A DNA stretch of 64,000 bases from Chromobacterium alkanivorans (GTDB taxonomy: Bacteria > Pseudomonadota > Gammaproteobacteria > Burkholderiales > Chromobacteriaceae). Of the stretch, positions 34,346 through 42,139 are shown one piece after another (the stretch's first letter is position 1; the number at the start of each line of letters is the position of its first letter). The notes under the pieces are model-generated. The model ran no database searches, was not told where the DNA came from, and was given only the letters and a program-made list of their open reading frames with translations. The position numbers and the translations under genes are program-made. The stretch covers positions 186,001 through 250,000 of the forward strand of contig NZ_JAFHKL010000007.1 of the NCBI RefSeq assembly GCF_016937655.1. Reading direction: 5' to 3'.

Positions 34346-35409
34346 TGCCCCTGTCCACCCCGGATTTTGAAACCATACGCGGCGCGCTGCTGCGCGATCT
34401 GCAAAACCTGCGCGCCGACGCCGACGTCGGCCCCGACAGCGACTTCTACGTGCGCGCCAGCTCGGTCGCCAGCGCGGTGGAAGGCTTGTACCAGCATCAA
34501 AGCTGGATTGCCCGCCAGATCTTTCCCGACAGCGCCGACCGCGACTATCTGGAACAGCACGCCCGGGTGCGCGGCCTCAGCCGCAAGCCGCCGGTGGCGG
34601 CCAAGGGCCTGCTGCAATTGGGCGGCAACCCCGGCGCCGGTTTCGTCGCCGGCCTGAAAGTGCGGCTGGGCGAACAACTCTACACCACCCAGGCCGGAGG
34701 CCAGCTGGACGTGGACGGCCGGGCCCGCGTGGCGGTGGCCGCCGATCTGCCCGGCCTGGCCGGCAATGTGGCGGCCGGCACGGTGGCCGAACTGATGGCC
34801 GCGCCTAGCGGTCTGGCCAGCCGCGTCAGCTTCGCCAGCATGGACGGCGGCGTGGACGAAGAGGACGACGCCGCCTTGCTGGCGCGGCTGCTGGAACTGA
34901 TCCGCCGTCCGCCGGCCGGCGGCAACCGTCACGATTACCGGCGCTGGGCGCTGGAAGTGCCGGGCGTGTCCGCCGCCTACGTCTACCCGCTGCGCCGCGG
35001 CCTGGGCACCGTGGACGTGGTGATCACCGCTCAGGACAGCCTGCCTTCGGCCGACACTCTGGCCGCGGTGCAAGCCCATATCGAAGACCTGCGCCCAGTC
35101 ACCGCCAAGAACTGCCTGGTGCTGGCGCCCACGCCGCGGCCGGTGGACATCGAAGTGGCGCTGATGGTGGACGGCACCACCGTGCAAGCCGTCACCGAAC
35201 CGCTGCGCCAAGTGCTGGCCGCCCATTTCTCCAGCCTCGCCCCCGGCAGCAAACTGTACAAGAGCCGGCTGGAAGCCTTGATCTCCGACCTGCCCGGCGT
35301 GGTGGACCGCCAACTGCTGTCGCCCGCCGACAATATCGCGCCGGCGGTGAATGAGAAAACCGTGGAATGGCTGCGTCTGGGCAAACTCACGGTGAGGGGG
35401 ATGCAATGA
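34345..35409 (+). CDS. Baseplate wedge protein (Mu gp47, J family)
   Basis: 354 aa. DSDFYVRASSVASAVEGLYQHQSW and FPDSADRDYLEQHARVRGL are the standard start of Mu gp47/P2 J, and PPAGGNRHDYRRWALEVPGVSAAYVYP is its most conserved block. Forms the baseplate wedge that triggers contraction. Starts one base inside the gp46 stop and ends overlapping the gp48 start (ATGCAATGAG), so translation is coupled. Confidence 0.95.
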   Translation: MPLSTPDFETIRGALLRDLQNLRADADVGPDSDFYVRASSVASAVEGLYQHQSWIARQIFPDSADRDYLEQHARVRGLSRKPPVAAKGLLQLGGNPGAGFVAGLKVRLGEQLYTTQAGGQLDVDGRARVAVAADLPGLAGNVAAGTVAELMAAPSGLASRVSFASMDGGVDEEDDAALLARLLELIRRPPAGGNRHDYRRWALEVPGVSAAYVYPLRRGLGTVDVVITAQDSLPSADTLAAVQAHIEDLRPVTAKNCLVLAPTPRPVDIEVALMVDGTTVQAVTEPLRQVLAAHFSSLAPGSKLYKSRLEALISDLPGVVDRQLLSPADNIAPAVNEKTVEWLRLGKLTVRGMQ

Positions 35410-35984
35410 GCCCGCAAACCCCGCATAGCGAACTGCTGACGCGTTTGCTGCCGCCGGTCAGCTACAGTCCGGACGGGCCGCGACTGCAGGCCGAACTGGG
35501 CAGCGAAGGCGCGGCGCTGGACCGGGTGCAGAACAGCGCCCGGCAGCTGGTGGGCGCCACCACGCCGCTGCTGGCCGAAGGCCTGCTGCCGGACTGGGAG
35601 CGCGTCTGCGGCCTGACCCCGCCGACGGACGCACCCTACCAGCAGCGCCAGCAGGCGGTGCTGGCCAAGCTGGCGGAAACCGGCGGCCTGTCCATCCCGT
35701 ATTTCACCCGGCTGGCGGCCGGCATGGGCTACCGCATCACCGTCAGCGAGCCGCAGCCCTTCCGTGCCGGCCTCAACCGCGCCGGCCAACAACTGTGGAC
35801 GGCGGACATCCCCTGGGTGTGGCAAGTCACCGTGTTCGGCGCCAAGACCCGGCCGTATTTCTTCCGCGCCGGCCAATCGCTGGCCGGGGAACGTCTGACC
35901 ACCTTCGGCGACCCGCGTTTGGAAGATCTGTTCAAGGATCTGAAGCCGGCCCACACCTACGTCTACTTCGCCTACCAGCCTTAA
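35406..35984 (+). CDS. Mu gp48-like tail protein (DUF2313/YmfQ, P2 I equivalent)
   Basis: 192 aa. HSELLTRLLPPVSYSPDGPRL, LLPDWERVCGLTPPTDAPYQQR and LAETGGLSIPYFTRLAAGMGY fit the YmfQ/gp48 family that links fibres to the baseplate. Last gene of the conserved Mu-like tail block before the fibre genes. ATG 35406 overlaps the gp47 stop. Confidence 0.9.
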   Translation: MSPQTPHSELLTRLLPPVSYSPDGPRLQAELGSEGAALDRVQNSARQLVGATTPLLAEGLLPDWERVCGLTPPTDAPYQQRQQAVLAKLAETGGLSIPYFTRLAAGMGYRITVSEPQPFRAGLNRAGQQLWTADIPWVWQVTVFGAKTRPYFFRAGQSLAGERLTTFGDPRLEDLFKDLKPAHTYVYFAYQP

Positions 35985-36087
35985 ACCGCGCCTCGCGCGG
36001 ACCTTCCCTTCCGTTCTCCCTTCCCCTCACAGCCCCGCCCTGGCGGGCGGGAGCCTGTGCTCTTTCCCCTTCCTTGAGGAGCGCTCC

Positions 36088-36240
36088 ATGCAAGACCCCC
36101 AATCCACGGCAAACCCCGATCAAGACAAAGACCCTGCAGCCGACCTTACGCCGGTTCCAGCGTCTTCGACCTTCGATACGCAACAGGAGGTTTGGGCGCG
36201 CCTAGGCAGCCAATCCCAGCAAATCCTGACCCTGTCCTGA
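36088..36240 (+). CDS. 50-aa protein between gp48 and the first fibre gene
   Basis: 51 codons from ATG 36088 to TGA 36240, preceded by TTGAGGAGCGCTCC, a strong ribosome-binding site. Polar, Asp/Gln/Ser-rich (MQDPQSTANPDQDKDPAADL) with a C-terminal RLGSQSQQIL. No membrane segment or known domain. It may be a small fibre-associated or connector protein; function unknown. Confidence 0.5.
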   Translation: MQDPQSTANPDQDKDPAADLTPVPASSTFDTQQEVWARLGSQSQQILTLS

Positions 36241-36266
36241 TTCATTCACCGTTTTTGGAGAGACTG

Positions 36267-37673
36267 ATGAAAGAAGTCATCAAGCCGGTTCCCACGCCGG
36301 ACACCCTGTTTCACGACGGTAACCCCAGCAGCGGAGAACTGGGCACCATCGTCGGCGCCGATTGGCTGAACAATGTCCAGTCCGCGGTCATCGCCAGCCA
36401 GGAGGAACTGCTGACCGTGGTCAAAAGCAGCGGCCAGAGCGCGGACCCGGCGCGCAAGGATCAGTTGCTGCAGGCGGTGAAGCAGATCGCCTGGGGCGGC
36501 GCCAGCAAGCCGACCACGCTGGCCGGCTACGGCATCACCGACGCGATGAAAATCGACGACTGGGGGATAAACGGCTACAAGGAGCTGCAGGTGGGCCCCG
36601 GCCGCGAGTTTGCCGACATCGCCAGCGCCTGGAACAGCCTCAACGGTAAAACCCTGAAGACCGACGTGCTGATCAAGGTGGATGATGGCCAATACACCGC
36701 GACAGGCATCTGGTTGGGCAACCAGCCCTTCGCCAGCCGCATTCGCATCCGCGGTAATATCGCCAACCCCTCGGCCTGCCAGATCCGTTTCATCGCCGAC
36801 GCCAACAAAACCAGTCATGGAGTGGTGTTCTCCAATGCCCGCGGCGTCGAGTTCTCCGGCTTTCACCTGATTGGCGAAGCCACCGAGGGCAACTGGAGCC
36901 ATCGTTGCCTGCATATTGGCGAAGGCTCATGGGTGTGGGGGGCGGAAAATTCTTTGATCCTGGAGGGAACGGGCAACGGCCTGCAAGTGGAGCAAAACTC
37001 CCGCTTCAGCAACAGCAAGCTGAGGATCAACAAGGTTAAGGAATGGGGCGTTGTCGTTGGTGGCGGCTCCCACTGCGAGCTGCATTACGTGAACATCGTC
37101 GGCGAGGGCAAAAACTTTCTTACCAAAGTACCTGTTCGACTCGATGCCAATGATCGCAGCGCCTACCCGCATGGGATGCTGTGTGCGGATACCAGCCGTG
37201 CGTGGGTCACCGAGGGGCGAGTGATGGGAGTACGAACCGGCTTCCACGCCGCACGCAACTCCTATCTCTGGTGCGATGGCAGCGTGGTGGAGCAATCCGC
37301 AGTGGGCTTCGAGGCGCATTCTGGCGCGGTGATGTGGAATCACGGTTCCGGACCCGTGCCGGCTTTGCCGCAGGGACGACGCGGCAAGGCGCTCACTTGC
37401 GATACCGGCTTTCAAGCGGTTTGGGCTGGGGTGATTTACGCGCCGATGGCCATTGCGGAAAACTGCAACAATGGGTTCAGAGCGCTTTGCGGAACTACCA
37501 TGGTAATTAATGGCGGTTGGGCAAAGAACTGCCAGGTGGGGTTTGAGACTTACAGCACCAGCTATTTGGAGGCCTACGACACCAAGGCCGCATCGACCGG
37601 CTGCCCGACGGTATATTCTCCGGCTACCAGCGGCGTGGCGGGCAATGCCAACAGCGTGCTCAGCTTCAGTTAA
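36267..37673 (+). CDS. Tail fibre 1 with right-handed beta-helix (pectate-lyase-like) domain
   Basis: 468 aa. Residues 1-91 are the attachment segment shared by all four fibres (PDTLFHDGNP, GELGTIV, RKDQLLQAVK, SKPTTLAGYGIT). About 105-468 is a repeated Asn/Gly-rich beta-helix (SNARGVEFSGFHLIGEATEG, NSRFSNSKLRINKVKEWGVV), the fold of phage depolymerases and fibre shafts. Host-recognition or polysaccharide-cutting is possible; no catalytic residue can be named. No assembly-chaperone gene follows. GC falls in the distal half. GGAGA before ATG 36267. Confidence 0.88.
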   Translation: MKEVIKPVPTPDTLFHDGNPSSGELGTIVGADWLNNVQSAVIASQEELLTVVKSSGQSADPARKDQLLQAVKQIAWGGASKPTTLAGYGITDAMKIDDWGINGYKELQVGPGREFADIASAWNSLNGKTLKTDVLIKVDDGQYTATGIWLGNQPFASRIRIRGNIANPSACQIRFIADANKTSHGVVFSNARGVEFSGFHLIGEATEGNWSHRCLHIGEGSWVWGAENSLILEGTGNGLQVEQNSRFSNSKLRINKVKEWGVVVGGGSHCELHYVNIVGEGKNFLTKVPVRLDANDRSAYPHGMLCADTSRAWVTEGRVMGVRTGFHAARNSYLWCDGSVVEQSAVGFEAHSGAVMWNHGSGPVPALPQGRRGKALTCDTGFQAVWAGVIYAPMAIAENCNNGFRALCGTTMVINGGWAKNCQVGFETYSTSYLEAYDTKAASTGCPTVYSPATSGVAGNANSVLSFS

Positions 37674-37691
37674 GTCGGCCAAGCGCCCGCC

Positions 37692-37721
37692 AGCCGCATC
37701 CTTTCCGGATGCGGCTTTTTT
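37692..37721 (+). terminator. Rho-independent terminator after fibre 1
   Basis: 10-bp stem AGCCGCATCC / GGATGCGGCT, then TTTTT. Closes the main tail operon. Confidence 0.9.
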
Positions 37722-37847
37722 ACGGTCAGCACCGGTGCTGCCAAATGCCGGCTTTTGCGCTAATCTCCGCCCCCCGGTCCGCCGCCGCCTTGACGCTCCA
37801 GCCATCCCCCCTTACTCTCGCCCTTGCGCTGTGACAATCCACAGCCG

Positions 37848-37985
37848 CGGGACTGGGAGGTCCTACTTTAGTGTGGTAGCAACCGCTGGCCAGCGGTTCG
37901 CTACGTCCATGCGTCTGCCGCAAACAGGGCAGGCCATGGCACTGAGTCCCCGCAAGGGGGCTGCCGTGCGCACTGCGGTCCTCCC
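37848..37985. other. Candidate structured RNA in a 456-bp gene-free gap
   Basis: Between the terminator and the DUF1484 gene. Nested pairings: CGGGACT (37848) with AGTCCC (37945), GGGAGG (37855) with CCTCCC (37980), GTAGC/GCTAC around an 18-bp palindrome AACCGCTGGCCAGCGGTT (37881-37898), and CTGCC/GGCAG (37915-37932). An antisense reading frame covers it but has no domain or ribosome-binding site. Identity unknown; the rest of the gap shows nothing recognisable. Confidence 0.35.
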
Positions 37986-38129
37986 ACTTTGTCATGAGCC
38001 TGCCCACGCCTTCCGCGCGTGCCGCGCAGGCATCCTTAAGCAGATGTTTGTGGAGGCCATAATGAATATATTGAGTTTCTGCCAGCCGCACCCTTGCCAT
38101 GCCCGGCCCGAGACACCGGAGGGCCAGCC

Positions 38130-38456
38130 ATGAACGTCCCCGTCGCCAAGCCGGAGTTGTCACCGTTGCAGCGCCTGCATGAGCAGATCAAGCAGCTGCG
38201 CATCGTCACCGCCGGTCAGGACGAGGCTTACGCTCTGGTCAAGCTCATGGAGCAGCGCTATCTGCAGGCCGATGAAGGCCTGACCCAGGGCATCGTCCAC
38301 GTCCACGCCGCCAACCAGAGCCTGCATGCATTGATGGCGTTGCTGCAGGACAGCCAGGAGGACAAGCACGTCAACTGCCAGCAAATGGCGGCGCTGCTGG
38401 AGCCCATCCGCCAGGAGTTGCAAGCCGGCTTCGAGCAGATTTCCGATGTGATATAA
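38130..38456 (+). CDS. DUF1484-like helical protein
   Basis: 108 aa, mostly helical: LSPLQRLHEQIKQLRIVTAGQDEA, a His/Ala-rich middle (GIVHVHAANQSLHALMALL) and a C-terminal LLEPIRQELQAGFEQISDVI. It resembles the small DUF1484 family from Chromobacterium and Ralstonia; function unknown. Strong GGAGGG before ATG 38130. It is the only non-fibre gene in the distal block. Confidence 0.6.
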   Translation: MNVPVAKPELSPLQRLHEQIKQLRIVTAGQDEAYALVKLMEQRYLQADEGLTQGIVHVHAANQSLHALMALLQDSQEDKHVNCQQMAALLEPIRQELQAGFEQISDVI

Positions 38457-38500
38457 GGCGCCGCGCCGCGGCGACAAGCGCGGCGCTTCGCCTCCGGCGC

Positions 38501-38545
38501 ACTGACACCCGTCCGCTGCCGCCCCGCGCGCGTTTCCCGCAAAAT
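38501..38545 (+). promoter_or_regulatory. ACTGAC-N33-CAAAAT element before fibre 2 (copy 4)
   Basis: ACTGAC at 38501, CAAAAT at 38540, 39 nt apart; the interval shares CCCGTCCGCTGC and TTTCCCG with copies 5 and 6. Confidence 0.5.
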
Positions 38546-38632
38546 CGTCCCCAGTCTTTTCAGCAGCGACAGCTGTCATCGGCCTCCGGCCGATTTTCTT
38601 TTCGCATTTTCTTATCCGCGGGAGGCGATTCC

Positions 38633-39640
38633 ATGCAAGAAGCACTCAAGCCCATCAACACGCCGGACACCTTGTTTCACGACGGCAACCCCACCACCGG
38701 CGAACTGGGCACCATAGTCAGCGCCGACTGGTTGAACAACCTGCAACTGGCGACGCGCTCAGCCCAGGAGGAGTTGATCTCGCTGATCAAGGACAGCGGC
38801 CAGACGCTGGACGCCGGCCGCAAGGACCAATTGCTGCAGGCGGTGAAAAAAATGGCCTGGGGCGGCGACAGCAAACCGACCACGCTGGCGGGCTACGGCA
38901 TTAGCGACGGCGCCACCAAGGCCGAGGTGGCGGTCAAGGCCAACAAGGCCAGCACCCTGGCGGGCTACGGCATTCAGGACGGCATCACCGTGGGCATGTT
39001 GCCGCGGCGGAATCTGTTGGCGGACGGCGGTCGCTTTTTCGATCCGTTCACGCCCGAGGGCATTGTGCAGGCGAGAACCAATCAGATCACCGCACCGTTT
39101 GCCACGCCCATGCATAATGTTTCATATAGCCAAAGCGCCAGCTCGGTGGGGCGTTTCATTCATGATAATGGCTCGTATGAGGGCCCAGGTCCGAAACTGA
39201 CGCAACCGGTGTTGGATTTGTTGGACAGCTTGGTGCGTGAGCGAGAACAAAAGCGCTATGGTTTTGAGTTTCACATCGCGGAGTTGCGTTGTGCTGCATT
39301 GACTTATTCGCCAGGAGTGTTTGATGGCAAGAATATGGCGATGGCGATGGCGTATGGGGTTGGAACCGAAGGACCGATTACGTTTATGAACTGGCTGCGT
39401 TGCATCAGCGGCTCTATTTACTTCGACTGCGGCCAGTATCGCAATGGCAAGCCCATGGAGAATAAGCGCATCACGCCAAGCGATGGTTGGGTGCATATGG
39501 CCGGGGTGACTGAATGGGGGCGTGGTTACAGCATCAGCCATATTTATGCTGAGAATAACTCGATCTTCCAGCTGGCCTTGCCTGCGGCCTTGTCCGGTAA
39601 TCATCTCGGTTACGTACACAAAGCGCCGATCGCGCCGTAA
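38633..39640 (+). CDS. Tail fibre 2
   Basis: 335 aa. Residues 1-92 are the shared attachment segment; a second ASTLAGYGIQDG motif follows at about 103-114, an internal echo of the first. The distal 200 residues (YSQSASSVGRFIHDNGSYEG, FEFHIAELRCAALTYS, GSIYFDCGQYRNGKP) match no domain I recognise and form the variable tip. No collar domain and no chaperone gene follow. A strong terminator lies after it. Confidence 0.8.
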   Translation: MQEALKPINTPDTLFHDGNPTTGELGTIVSADWLNNLQLATRSAQEELISLIKDSGQTLDAGRKDQLLQAVKKMAWGGDSKPTTLAGYGISDGATKAEVAVKANKASTLAGYGIQDGITVGMLPRRNLLADGGRFFDPFTPEGIVQARTNQITAPFATPMHNVSYSQSASSVGRFIHDNGSYEGPGPKLTQPVLDLLDSLVREREQKRYGFEFHIAELRCAALTYSPGVFDGKNMAMAMAYGVGTEGPITFMNWLRCISGSIYFDCGQYRNGKPMENKRITPSDGWVHMAGVTEWGRGYSISHIYAENNSIFQLALPAALSGNHLGYVHKAPIAP

Positions 39641-39661
39641 ACAATCTTGGTTTCCAAGCAT

Positions 39662-39689
39662 GGCAATCCTGCGGGGTTGCCTTTTTTTT
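39662..39689 (+). terminator. Rho-independent terminator after fibre 2
   Basis: GGCAATCC / GGGTTGCC with one G-T pair, then eight T. Confidence 0.85.
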
Positions 39690-39700
39690 GCCTGCTCGGC

Positions 39701-39745
39701 ACTGACATCCGTCCGCTGCTGACGCGCGTCGCTTCCCGGCACAAT
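39701..39745 (+). promoter_or_regulatory. ACTGAC-N33-CACAAT element before fibre 3 (copy 5)
   Basis: ACTGAC at 39701, CACAAT at 39740; nearly identical to copy 6 at 41971 over about 70 bp, including the ACTAGCGAAG tail. It starts 12 bp after a terminator, so a new transcript is expected here. Confidence 0.6.
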
Positions 39746-39868
39746 GAGGGTATCGATTTACTAGCGAAGCGGGTCAACTGGCGGTCTGACGACGGCTGAT
39801 GTGGTCCGTGCCCCGCCTATGTCGCCTGCCCGGCTCATGGGCAGACTCAATTAAGGAGCGAGAGCGCG

Positions 39869-41305
39869 ATGCAAAACACCTTGAAGCCGATCAACAGCCC
39901 GGACGGCCTGTTTCATGACGGCAACCCCACCACTGGCGAGCTGGGCACTATTGTCAGCGCCGATTGGCTGAACAGCCTGCAGCAAGCGACTGCCGCCACG
40001 CAGGACGAGTTGATCGCCTTGATCAAGGACAGCGGCCAGGAATTGGACGCCAGCCGCAAGGATCAATTGCTGCAAGCAGTGAAGAAAATGGCCTGGGGCG
40101 GAAATAGCAAGCCGACTACCTTGGCGGGGTACGGGATTACCGATGGGGCTAGCATGAGCCAGGTTAAGGCTGCGGCCCCGGCGGGGGAAGTCGCGTACTT
40201 TGCCATGCCGATAGCGCCCGAAGGCTGGTTGCGGGCCAACGGCACCCAGGTTTGGCAAAGTACTTATCCAGAGCTCTTCAACTCCATTGGGCATCGTTTC
40301 GCCCCGATCAAGGGCGATGTGCAGGCGATGTTGCGTCTGGACGAGGCTGAGAAGTTGGCGGATTGCGCCTGGGGCTCTGTGGTATCGACATTTGGCGGGG
40401 CAGGGATGTCGACGGAGCAGGCCAAGTTTGGAACGCAAAGCCTAAAGACACAGGAAATCGGCGGCTACGCCAGCATGCCGCTGGCGGAGGCGTTCAATCC
40501 CAATGAGTTCACCATCGAGGGATGGCATTTCCCAAACTTCACCGGCACTGGTACTAGCAACGGTTATCAGGTGGCATGGATTGCCTCCATGAATCAATCC
40601 AAAACCTGGGGGGAGATAACGATTGGCTTGGATAAGGCGAGCAAGGCCCCGGTGATATGGTTGGCTGGCGTTGAACCTGGGTTTATTGTCGAGGCATCCG
40701 CTGGGACTCCTGGCATTTTTTCCACTGCGCGCTGGTATCACATCGCTTTTTGCTATGACGGACAAAATTACCGCCTGTTTGTCGATGGCGTTTTGACCTG
40801 GAGCTTATCCAGTACTCGGCGGGTTTTCATCGCGGATAACACCCTCTTGTTTGGCGTAGACGGCTGCGCTCCTGGGCTGTCCGGTTCTTCTTCCGGCTAT
40901 TACCAGGACTGGAAAGTCAGCAAAAAAAATCTTTACGCATCGGCATTCTCGCCGCCTAGCGCTCCTGCGGTATATAGAACGGATGCCAGTTCCGGCAAGT
41001 TTTATTTGCCGAACTTAAATGGTCAATTCTTGCGGGGGTGGGGCGAAGAGCGTGGTGTTGATGGCGGGCGTTCATTTGGGGGCGCGCAATTAGGGAGTGT
41101 AGAGGCCCATAGACACCCTAGCCTGGAATGGAGTGGGATGAGCTTTTTAGTGAATGACGTAGGCCAAGGAGACTCAATTCAAGGCACTCACTTCACCGGA
41201 TATAGCCCGACCAAGTATGCCGGCAGGGTTAACGTAACCGGTGTGACGGGAGGCTCTGAAACCCGCCCTCGCAACCTAGCCCTGCTCGCCTGCATCAAAT
41301 ACTAA
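39869..41305 (+). CDS. Tail fibre 3 with LamG-like domain inserted in a collar domain
   Basis: 478 aa. Residues 1-92 are the shared segment. A collar domain starts at 106 (GEVAYFAMPIAPEGWLRANG, YPELFNSIGHRF), is interrupted by a concanavalin/LamG-like beta-sandwich (about 150-356; EFTIEGWHF, RWYHIAFCYDGQNYRLFVDG), and resumes at 370 (FYLPNLNGQFLRGWGEERGV) to the shared end RPRNLALLACIKY. The insert presumably binds a surface glycan. Followed 10 bp later by its assembly protein. Confidence 0.88.
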   Translation: MQNTLKPINSPDGLFHDGNPTTGELGTIVSADWLNSLQQATAATQDELIALIKDSGQELDASRKDQLLQAVKKMAWGGNSKPTTLAGYGITDGASMSQVKAAAPAGEVAYFAMPIAPEGWLRANGTQVWQSTYPELFNSIGHRFAPIKGDVQAMLRLDEAEKLADCAWGSVVSTFGGAGMSTEQAKFGTQSLKTQEIGGYASMPLAEAFNPNEFTIEGWHFPNFTGTGTSNGYQVAWIASMNQSKTWGEITIGLDKASKAPVIWLAGVEPGFIVEASAGTPGIFSTARWYHIAFCYDGQNYRLFVDGVLTWSLSSTRRVFIADNTLLFGVDGCAPGLSGSSSGYYQDWKVSKKNLYASAFSPPSAPAVYRTDASSGKFYLPNLNGQFLRGWGEERGVDGGRSFGGAQLGSVEAHRHPSLEWSGMSFLVNDVGQGDSIQGTHFTGYSPTKYAGRVNVTGVTGGSETRPRNLALLACIKY

Positions 41306-41315
41306 GGAGGCCGTT

Positions 41316-41900
41316 ATGCAAGAACACAAACAGAAAACCGTCTACGCCTACCATTCGGAAACCGGCGAGTATTTGGGCACCACCATGGCGGACCTGTCGC
41401 CGCTGGATATTGAGGAAACCTGGCTGATTCCGGCCAACGCCACCGAGCAGCAACCGCCGCAGGCGGAGAACAGGCAAGCGGCGGTCTATCGCGACGGCGG
41501 CTGGCTGCTGGCGGAGGATTTTCGCGCACTCAAGCTGTGGAGCAAGGCCAGCGCGCAGCCGGTGACGGCGCAAATCGGCGACACGCCGGACAGCCTGCAG
41601 GCCACCGAGCTTGAGCCGCCGGTCTTCGCGGTGTGGAACAAGAAAGCCTGGAAAGTGGACGCCGACGCGCAGCGCGCGGCGCTGACAGCGCAGGCGCAGC
41701 AGGAGCTGCAGCAGCGCTTGGCGATTGCCTACGCTCAGCGCCGGCCTTTGGAGGATGCGCAGGAACTGGGGCTGGCTACGGCGCAGGAGCAGGGCTTGCT
41801 GACAGCGTGGAAGCGCTACTGCGTTGAACTGTCGCGGCTGCCGCAGTTGGCGGCGTGGCCGCAACTGGCTGAAACGGATTGGCCTGCGGCGCCGGTCTAA
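41316..41900 (+). CDS. Tail fibre assembly protein (chaperone), copy A
   Basis: 194 aa. KTVYAYHSETGEYLGTTMAD and AVWNKKAWKVDADAQRAAL are typical of the Mu U/Tfa-type fibre-assembly family, which folds or caps the distal fibre. It differs from copy B (43140) at about 20 of 194 positions, mainly in 48-80 and at the C-terminus. AAGGAGGCCGTT before the ATG. Confidence 0.88.
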   Translation: MQEHKQKTVYAYHSETGEYLGTTMADLSPLDIEETWLIPANATEQQPPQAENRQAAVYRDGGWLLAEDFRALKLWSKASAQPVTAQIGDTPDSLQATELEPPVFAVWNKKAWKVDADAQRAALTAQAQQELQQRLAIAYAQRRPLEDAQELGLATAQEQGLLTAWKRYCVELSRLPQLAAWPQLAETDWPAAPV

Positions 41901-41919
41901 AACTGAGGGTTATGTGTCT

Positions 41920-41949
41920 GCAAAACGGCGGCTTCGGCTGCCGTTTTGC
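41920..41949 (+). terminator. Hairpin terminator after chaperone A
   Basis: GCAAAACGGC / GCCGTTTTGC, 10-bp stem; no long T-tract beyond the stem. Confidence 0.6.
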
Positions 41950-41970
41950 ATTGGGGCAGGCCTCCAGGCT

Positions 41971-42015
41971 ACTGACATCCGTCCACTGCTGACGCGCGTC
42001 GCTTCCCGGCAAAAT
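41971..42015 (+). promoter_or_regulatory. ACTGAC-N33-CAAAAT element before fibre 4 (copy 6)
   Basis: ACTGAC at 41971, CAAAAT at 42010; flanks copy those of the element at 39701. Confidence 0.6.
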
Positions 42016-42139
42016 CACTGTATTGATTCACTAGCGAAGCAGGTCAGAGGGTGGTTTCCGGACCACCCGCCCGGCCCGGAGTCCGCCCCACGCCGCCAGC
42101 TCGGCCAGCGGGCCCACCCTTGAATGGAGCGAGAGTGCG

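Noticed and set aside
37848-37985. Retron ncRNA
   Set aside because: Stem-loops are present but no reverse transcriptase gene lies on either side; the next gene is a small helical DUF1484-like protein.
37726-38163. 145-codon minus-strand frame across the structured gap
   Set aside because: No recognisable domain, no ribosome-binding site and composition like random GC-rich DNA; the inverted repeats explain the region better.
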